Notes under the pieces: generated by a model | What the model was told of the DNA's origin: nothing | What the model saw: only the letters and a program-made list of their open reading frames with translations | The model's database searches: none | NCBI GenBank assembly: GCA_934373455.1 | Contig: CAKRON010000044.1 | Coordinates: 1-20,322, forward strand | Reading direction: 5' to 3' | Length of the DNA stretch: 20,322 bases | Source: an uncultured Marvinbryantia sp. | GTDB lineage: Bacteria > Bacillota > Clostridia > Lachnospirales > Lachnospiraceae | In this document: positions 16,130 through 20,322 of the stretch, one piece after another | Numbering within the stretch: position 1 is the first letter of the stretch | Layout: every line of letters starts with the position of its first letter | Translations under genes and position numbers: made by a program

Positions 16130-17101
16130 TTATCTTCCTGCTTTTTTATTTCTTACCCAGTCTACGTATACTGCCAGCAGAATTACGAGACCTTTTACAA
16201 TATACTGCCAGTTGGAGTCTACACCCATCAGGTTCAATCCATTGTTCAGGATACCGATGATTAATACACCGATCAGTGTTCCGCCAAGTGTACCGGAACC
16301 ACCACTCATGGAAGTACCACCTACGACTACGGCTGCGATGGCATCCATTTCTGCGCCATCACCGGCTGTCGGCTGTCCGGAATACAGACGGGATGCAATG
16401 ATAACACCTGCAATACCTGCCATGATTCCTGTGTATGTATACACGATGAATTTTACTTTTTCTACGTTGATACCTGAGAATTTTGCTGCCTGTGCATTAC
16501 CACCTACTGCATAGATGTGACGTCCAAGCTGTGTTCTGTTCACCATAAATACTGCAATGATGAAGATAATAATCATCAGTACTGCAGGTACCGGGAATGG
16601 TCCGATATATCCTGCACCTGGCCATTTAAACAGTGGTTCCATACAACGAATCGGAGCACCACCGGTGATAACCAGCGCAATACCTTTTGCAATGTTCATA
16701 GATGCCAGTGTTACGATGAAAGGTGGGATATCTGTTTTACAGATAACAAAACCATTAAATACACCAACCAATGCTCCAACTAAAATAGCCAGAATAAATC
16801 CAACTACGATTGGAAGATGGAAGTATACTACAGATCCTGCAGCCACACATCCTGAAAGTGCGATAACGGAACCAACAGAAAGTTCGATTCCACCCAGGAT
16901 GATAACCATTGTCATGCCTGTTGCCAGGAACATATTCGATGCATTCTGACGAAGAATATTGAATAAGTTCTTAGGTGTCATAAATGTAGTTCTTGTCTTT
17001 GGGTAAATCAGCATAAATACACACATTGCAATCAATGCAATGATAATACCGATATTGTCTTTAAAATATTTGACGATTCCATTTTTTACTCTGGATGCCA
17101 T
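16130..17101 (-). CDS. Sugar ABC transporter permease (RbsC/MglC type)
   Basis: A 323-residue membrane permease of the carbohydrate uptake family 2 (ribose/galactose/xylose type). Many hydrophobic helices start at about residue 18 (IGIIIALIAMCVFMLIY). Family motifs are LATGMTMVIILGGIELSVGS (about 60-78), a region with PPFIVTLASMNIAKG, GRHIYAVGGNAQAAKFSGINV (the coupling loop to the ATPase), and VVVGGTSMSGGSGTLGGTLIG late in the protein. The start has AGGAGG 7 bp upstream. It is 31 bp after the ATPase gene and last before a strong terminator. A single permease gene implies a homodimer. The exact sugar is not readable from sequence. Confidence 0.95.
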   Translation of the reverse strand: MASRVKNGIVKYFKDNIGIIIALIAMCVFMLIYPKTRTTFMTPKNLFNILRQNASNMFLATGMTMVIILGGIELSVGSVIALSGCVAAGSVVYFHLPIVVGFILAILVGALVGVFNGFVICKTDIPPFIVTLASMNIAKGIALVITGGAPIRCMEPLFKWPGAGYIGPFPVPAVLMIIIFIIAVFMVNRTQLGRHIYAVGGNAQAAKFSGINVEKVKFIVYTYTGIMAGIAGVIIASRLYSGQPTAGDGAEMDAIAAVVVGGTSMSGGSGTLGGTLIGVLIIGILNNGLNLMGVDSNWQYIVKGLVILLAVYVDWVRNKKAGR

Positions 17102-17132
17102 AACGTTTCCTCCTTAAAATACGATATGATTT

Positions 17133-18617
17133 TTATTTTGCTGCAAGCTGCATGATTGCTTCCTGCTCTGCTTCCTCATGATTCAGACATCCTGTGACAC
17201 GTCCGTCATTCATGACATAGACACGGTCACTCATGTTGATGATTTCCGGAAGTTCGGAGGAAATCATGATAATGGACATTCCCTCTTTTACCAGATCGTT
17301 CATGATAGAATAGATCTCTGCCTTTGCACCAACATCCACACCACGGGTCGGTTCATCCAGAATCAGAATCTCAGGGTGGGTTGCAAGCCAGCGTCCAATC
17401 ATTACTTTCTGCTGGTTTCCACCGGACAGATTACCAATTACCTGCTCCTGACTCGGTGTCTTAGTTGCCATCATATCGATATATTTCTGAGTAATTTCTT
17501 CTTCTTTTTTGCTATCTACATGAAGATTCTTAATAAATTGTCCCAGCACTTCAATCGTAGAATTAAACTTTACACTCTGTACCTTGTAAAGACCTTCTTC
17601 TTTTCGGCTTTCCGGAACCAGTGCGATTCCATACTTTAATGCATCCACTGGAGACTTAATCTTCACTTTCTGCCCTTTCACATAGACATCTCCTGTCATA
17701 TGCTCAGCCAGTCCGAATACTGCTTTCATAGTTTCGCTTCGTCCAGCTCCAACCAGACCTGCAAAACCAATGATTTCCCCTCTACGAAGCTCGAAGCTGG
17801 CATCCTTTGCCATTTTTCCATCAGAAATATGGTCACATTTCAGGATCACTTCTCCCGGCTCCAGGAAATCTCTTGTATAATAATTTGTCAACTCACGTCC
17901 TACCATCAAGGCAATCAGAGCATCTTTATTTGTCTCTTTTACCACTCTGGTACCTACTGTCTGACCATCTCGCATGACAGTAACGCGGTCACAGATTTCT
18001 TCCAATTCACTCATCTTATGAGAAATATAGATGATACCTACCCCTTTCTTGGTCAGGGTACGCATAGTCTCAAATAAGAAACCGACTTCTTTATCAGATA
18101 TGGATGACGTCGGTTCATCCATAACCAGAATTTTGGAATTAAATGAAATTGCTTTTACGATCTCAACCATCTGCTGCTGGGCGATTGTCAGTTTCTCAAC
18201 CAGTGTATCAGCATTGATATTCATCTCATAAGCATCCAACAGTTCCTGTGCATCCCTGGACATCTTTACACGATCCACGTTCATCTTTGTTCCCGGTTCC
18301 CGTCCAAGGAATATATTTTCTGCAACAGTCATATATGGCACCAGCACCAGTTCCTGATGCACGATCGAAACACCTGCATGACGGGCTGCCACTACATCAT
18401 TGATCTCTGTTTTCTGACCATCAATGAAGATTTCGCCCTCTTCTGCATGATAAATACCACCCAATACTTTTATCAGCGTTGATTTTCCTGCTCCGTTTTC
18501 TCCAAGAAGTGCATGTACTTCTCCTGCTTTCAGCTGAAGGTTTACGTTCTGCAGAGCCTTAACTCCAGGGAAGGATTTGCTAATGCCCTTCATTTCAAGT
18601 AAGTATTTTTCACTCAC
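17133..18617 (-). CDS. Sugar ABC transporter double ATP-binding protein (RbsA/MglA type)
   Basis: A 494-residue ATPase with two fused ABC modules. First module: Walker A GENGAGKST (39-47), signature replaced by LTIAQQQ (143-149), Walker B ILVMDEP (163-169). Second module: P-loop GLVGAGRSE (287-295) with Arg where Lys is expected, signature LSGGNQQ (397-403), Walker B ILILDEPTRGVDVG (from 417). This asymmetry is normal in the family, where one site is degenerate. The GTG start at 18617 gives MSEKYLLEMKGISKSFPGVKAL, matching family N-termini, and follows AGGTGG (18627-18632) by 9 bp. An upstream ATG at 18653 has no ribosome binding site and falls inside a hairpin. It is separated from the binding-protein gene by 140 bp containing two hairpins. 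Confidence 0.95.
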   Translation of the reverse strand: MSEKYLLEMKGISKSFPGVKALQNVNLQLKAGEVHALLGENGAGKSTLIKVLGGIYHAEEGEIFIDGQKTEINDVVAARHAGVSIVHQELVLVPYMTVAENIFLGREPGTKMNVDRVKMSRDAQELLDAYEMNINADTLVEKLTIAQQQMVEIVKAISFNSKILVMDEPTSSISDKEVGFLFETMRTLTKKGVGIIYISHKMSELEEICDRVTVMRDGQTVGTRVVKETNKDALIALMVGRELTNYYTRDFLEPGEVILKCDHISDGKMAKDASFELRRGEIIGFAGLVGAGRSETMKAVFGLAEHMTGDVYVKGQKVKIKSPVDALKYGIALVPESRKEEGLYKVQSVKFNSTIEVLGQFIKNLHVDSKKEEEITQKYIDMMATKTPSQEQVIGNLSGGNQQKVMIGRWLATHPEILILDEPTRGVDVGAKAEIYSIMNDLVKEGMSIIMISSELPEIINMSDRVYVMNDGRVTGCLNHEEAEQEAIMQLAAK

Positions 18618-18646
18618 TAATCGCCACCACCTGTCTTTTTTCATAC

Positions 18647-18687
18647 TTTCCATGGCACAGAAAAGAATATTTTCTGTGTCATGGAAA
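18647..18687 (-). repeat. Long intercistronic hairpin upstream of the sugar ATPase gene
   Basis: Two 18-nt arms (18647-18664 and 18670-18687) pair throughout except for one G/T wobble, around a 5-nt loop. There is no T-run after it on the minus strand, so it is not a classical terminator. Its position just before the ATPase ribosome binding site suggests mRNA stabilisation of the binding-protein transcript or dampening of downstream expression. Confidence 0.65.
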
Positions 18688-18721
18688 AGGCTCTGCCCGC
18701 TTAAGGAGCAAAGCCCTTTGT
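18687..18721 (-). terminator. Weak hairpin terminator after the sugar-binding protein gene
   Basis: On the minus strand AAAGGGCTTTGC pairs with GCAGAGCCTTT (one bulge, one wobble) around a short loop, followed only by TTTCC. It could cause partial termination, leaving binding-protein mRNA in excess over ATPase and permease mRNA. Confidence 0.45.
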
Positions 18722-18757
18722 CACCTCGTTATCAGATTTTATTTTTTGCCTGTCGGC

Positions 18758-19687
18758 TTACTGCCATCCATCTGTACCGTAATCATCTACGTTATCAGCT
18801 GTTACAAGGAATGTTTCGATTGGGATGAATTCTTCTACTTCTTCGCCATCTAACCATTTGTAAGCTGTTTCAGCGATTGTCTTACCAATTGTGATTGGGG
18901 ACTGTGCTCCGGTACCTTCAATCATAGTATCTTTCAGAAGCGCTTTTACGTCTGGAGATCCGTCAACACCATAGATCAGTGGAGATACACCTGCTGCATC
19001 GGCTGCTGCATATGCGCCAAGAGCTGTTGGGTCATTTCCACCAAAGATAGCTACTACATCTGGGTTAGCTGTCAGAAGGTCAGTAGCTTTTTCATTAGCA
19101 ACCTGCTGGTTACCCTGAGCATCCTGCTGTCCTACTACGTTAAATTCTACACCAGATTCTTTGATCGCATCCATAAATCCATTTGTTCTGTCTGTTACAG
19201 ACTGCATAGTTGGGGAATCCAGTACCAGAATATCTCCACCTTCCGGAACTTTCTTAGCAAGGTCTTCACCACAAACATAACCAGCATTGTAGTTATCAGA
19301 TCCGGCATAAGATACTAAGTAGCTCATATCACCAACCTGTGTATCGAAACCAAACATTGGAATCTCTGCATCTTTTAACATATCCAGTCCAGGAATGATA
19401 CCGTCAGCATCTACAGGATTTACAAACATTAATTCGATTCCTCTGGAGATCAGGTCTTCGATCTGGTCAATCTGTTTGTTGGAATCATTTGCCGGGTCCA
19501 TAGCTACCAGCTCGTCACCATTTGCTTCTACTACTTCTTCAATAGCACCCTGAAGAGCAACGAAGAATGGGTTTGTTCCATCCATACATGTGTAACCGAT
19601 CAGTTTTCCTTCTGCACTTGCACTCATAGCCATCATGCTTCCCAGAGCTGCTGTACAAATTAACGCTGTAACCACTTTTCTTTTCAT
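18758..19687 (-). CDS. Sugar ABC transporter substrate-binding protein (RbsB type)
   Basis: A 309-residue extracytoplasmic sugar-binding protein of the RbsB/Peripla_BP_4 fold, first gene of the transporter operon. The mature part begins GKLIGYTCMDGTNPFFVALQGAIEEVV, with NDSNKQIDQIEDLISRGIE, FVNPVD, FGGNDPTALGAYAAADAAG and IYGVDGSPD as family marks. The signal peptide (about 1-25) ends at SASA|EG, a type I site. There is no lipobox cysteine: the only early Cys, in LICTAALG, is not preceded by a lipobox. ATG at 19687, with GGGAGG 10 bp upstream. A ribose/galactose-like monosaccharide is the family expectation, but specificity is unproven. Its close paralogue sits in the downstream sensory operon, suggesting both bind the same or related sugar. 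Confidence 0.94.
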   Translation of the reverse strand: MKRKVVTALICTAALGSMMAMSASAEGKLIGYTCMDGTNPFFVALQGAIEEVVEANGDELVAMDPANDSNKQIDQIEDLISRGIELMFVNPVDADGIIPGLDMLKDAEIPMFGFDTQVGDMSYLVSYAGSDNYNAGYVCGEDLAKKVPEGGDILVLDSPTMQSVTDRTNGFMDAIKESGVEFNVVGQQDAQGNQQVANEKATDLLTANPDVVAIFGGNDPTALGAYAAADAAGVSPLIYGVDGSPDVKALLKDTMIEGTGAQSPITIGKTIAETAYKWLDGEEVEEFIPIETFLVTADNVDDYGTDGWQ

Positions 19688-19759
19688 TTTTCAATTACCT
19701 CCCAAGTAATTATTTGTTATAAATACTATAAATTTTTTCTTAACTTTTTTCACCTGTAC

Positions 19760-19790
19760 ATTGTAACATTTTTCATATGACATTTGTCAT
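19760..19790 (-). promoter_or_regulatory. Candidate promoter of the sugar transporter operon
   Basis: On the minus strand an extended -10 TGTTACAAT (19768-19760), with a possible -35 ATGACA (19790-19785) at a long 19-bp spacing. An alternative lies closer to the gene: GTGAAA (19753-19748), 17 bp, TATAGT (19730-19725). I cannot decide between them. The rest of 19688-19951 holds the palindrome and the proS terminator listed separately. Confidence 0.4.
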
Positions 19791-19792
19791 AT
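19775..19792. promoter_or_regulatory. 18-bp palindrome, candidate operator of the sugar operon
   Basis: ATATGACA-TT-TGTCATAT, two perfect 8-bp half-sites with a 2-bp centre. If the upstream promoter is used it overlaps the -35 region, as expected for a repressor. If the downstream one is used it is centred about 65 bp before the start point, as expected for an activator such as the LuxR-type regulator encoded here. Confidence 0.45.
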
Positions 19793-19810
19793 TTTTATAT
19801 GTAAATAGTC

Positions 19811-19857
19811 AAAAAGCACACAACTGCTTTTCATTTCTGGCATAATTGTGTGCTTTT
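19811..19857 (-). terminator. Terminator of proS
   Basis: A perfect 12-bp stem (19812-19823 with 19846-19857, AAAAGCACACAA arm) with a 22-nt loop, followed on the minus strand by T's ending at 19811. It separates proS from the sugar operon promoter region about 95 bp downstream of the proS stop. Confidence 0.7.
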
Positions 19858-19951
19858 CGTTATTTTTCACTTATTTTATTTGCAAATTTTGTGCATTTTT
19901 TTCTTTTTATTTGTTCCGGTATCGTCATATTATTTCTGGAAATCTCAGATC

Positions 19952-20322
19952 TTAATATGCTTTGCCCCAGTATACCATAGATTTCGCTGGTTTCTTGCAG
20001 TAGATACATTCACAGGTAATTTCTTCCTGCTCAAATGGAATACAGCGGGATGTTACACCTGCTTCTTCTTTTAATGCATCTTCACATGCCTGATCTCCAC
20101 ACCACATAGCTTTGATAAATCCAGGTTTATTCTCTGCAATATCCTTAAACTCGTCCAGAGTCTTTGCTGTATATGTGTGTGACTCTCTATGTGCTCTTGC
20201 TCTCTCCAGCATATCTTTCTGCATTGTTTCCAGAACTTCTGCTACTTTTCCGGTAAGCTCTTCCAGAGATACGGTAATCTTCTCTCTTGTATCACGGCGA
20301 ACGATCACAGCCTGTCCTGCTT
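19952..20322 (-). CDS. proS: Prolyl-tRNA synthetase, C-terminal part (cut by window edge)
   Basis: The last roughly 123 codons of a class II prolyl-tRNA synthetase; the gene continues beyond the right edge. The fragment reads AGQAVIVRRDTREK at its visible start, then a helical stretch (MLERARAHRESHTYTAKTLDEFKDI), GFIKAMWCGDQACEDALKEE with a Cys pair, CECIYCKKPAK with a second Cys pair, and the terminal MVYWGKAY. The four cysteines form the zinc-binding C-terminal domain, and the ending KxYWGKAY-like Tyr terminus is typical of the archaeal/eukaryote-type (short, editing-domain-free) enzyme used by many Clostridia. The GTG at 20308 is only an internal codon, not the start. Confidence 0.93.
   Translation of the reverse strand, partial: AGQAVIVRRDTREKITVSLEELTGKVAEVLETMQKDMLERARAHRESHTYTAKTLDEFKDIAENKPGFIKAMWCGDQACEDALKEEAGVTSRCIPFEQEEITCECIYCKKPAKSMVYWGKAY

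Overview
The window looks like a chromosomal stretch from a gut-type Clostridia, most likely a Lachnospiraceae (Blautia/Ruminococcus/Dorea-like). This is inferred from moderately AT-rich DNA, strong AGGAGG-type ribosome binding sites, a zinc-ribbon C-terminus on prolyl-tRNA synthetase, a Csp-like subtilase, and a long GGDEF/histidine-kinase hybrid of the type common in that family. Every protein gene I accept lies on the minus strand, so transcription runs from high to low coordinates.

Layout in transcription order: (1) the C-terminal part of proS enters from the right edge and ends at a hairpin terminator. (2) A ribose/galactose-type sugar ABC transporter follows: a secreted binding protein, a double-ABC ATPase (GTG start) and a permease, ending at a strong terminator. 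(3) A 578-bp non-coding stretch carries two inverted, diverged copies of one folded element. Paired positions change together while the loops stay constant, so this looks like an unrecognised structured RNA; it is the most interesting thing in the window. (4) A four-gene sensory operon follows: a lipoprotein paralogue of the transporter's binding protein, a membrane histidine kinase with no extracellular domain, a LuxR-type response regulator, and an orphan family-1 solute-binding protein. (5) Next is a complete branched-chain amino acid transporter operon, livK-H-M-G-F, with a hairpin between livK and livH. (6) A cytidylate-kinase-like gene ends at a terminator. (7) Cytidine deaminase overlaps a 1061-residue GGDEF-histidine kinase-receiver hybrid, followed by a Csp-like S8 protease with an intact catalytic triad.

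How the genes may work together: the lipoprotein binding protein probably acts as the sugar sensor for the kinase, like XylFII with LytS. The LuxR-type regulator may then control the neighbouring sugar transporter, whose promoter region holds an 18-bp palindrome. The liv operon handles branched-chain amino acid uptake. Cytidine deaminase belongs to pyrimidine salvage, and the kinase-like gene may do so too. No transposase, integrase, CRISPR array, tRNA or rRNA is visible.
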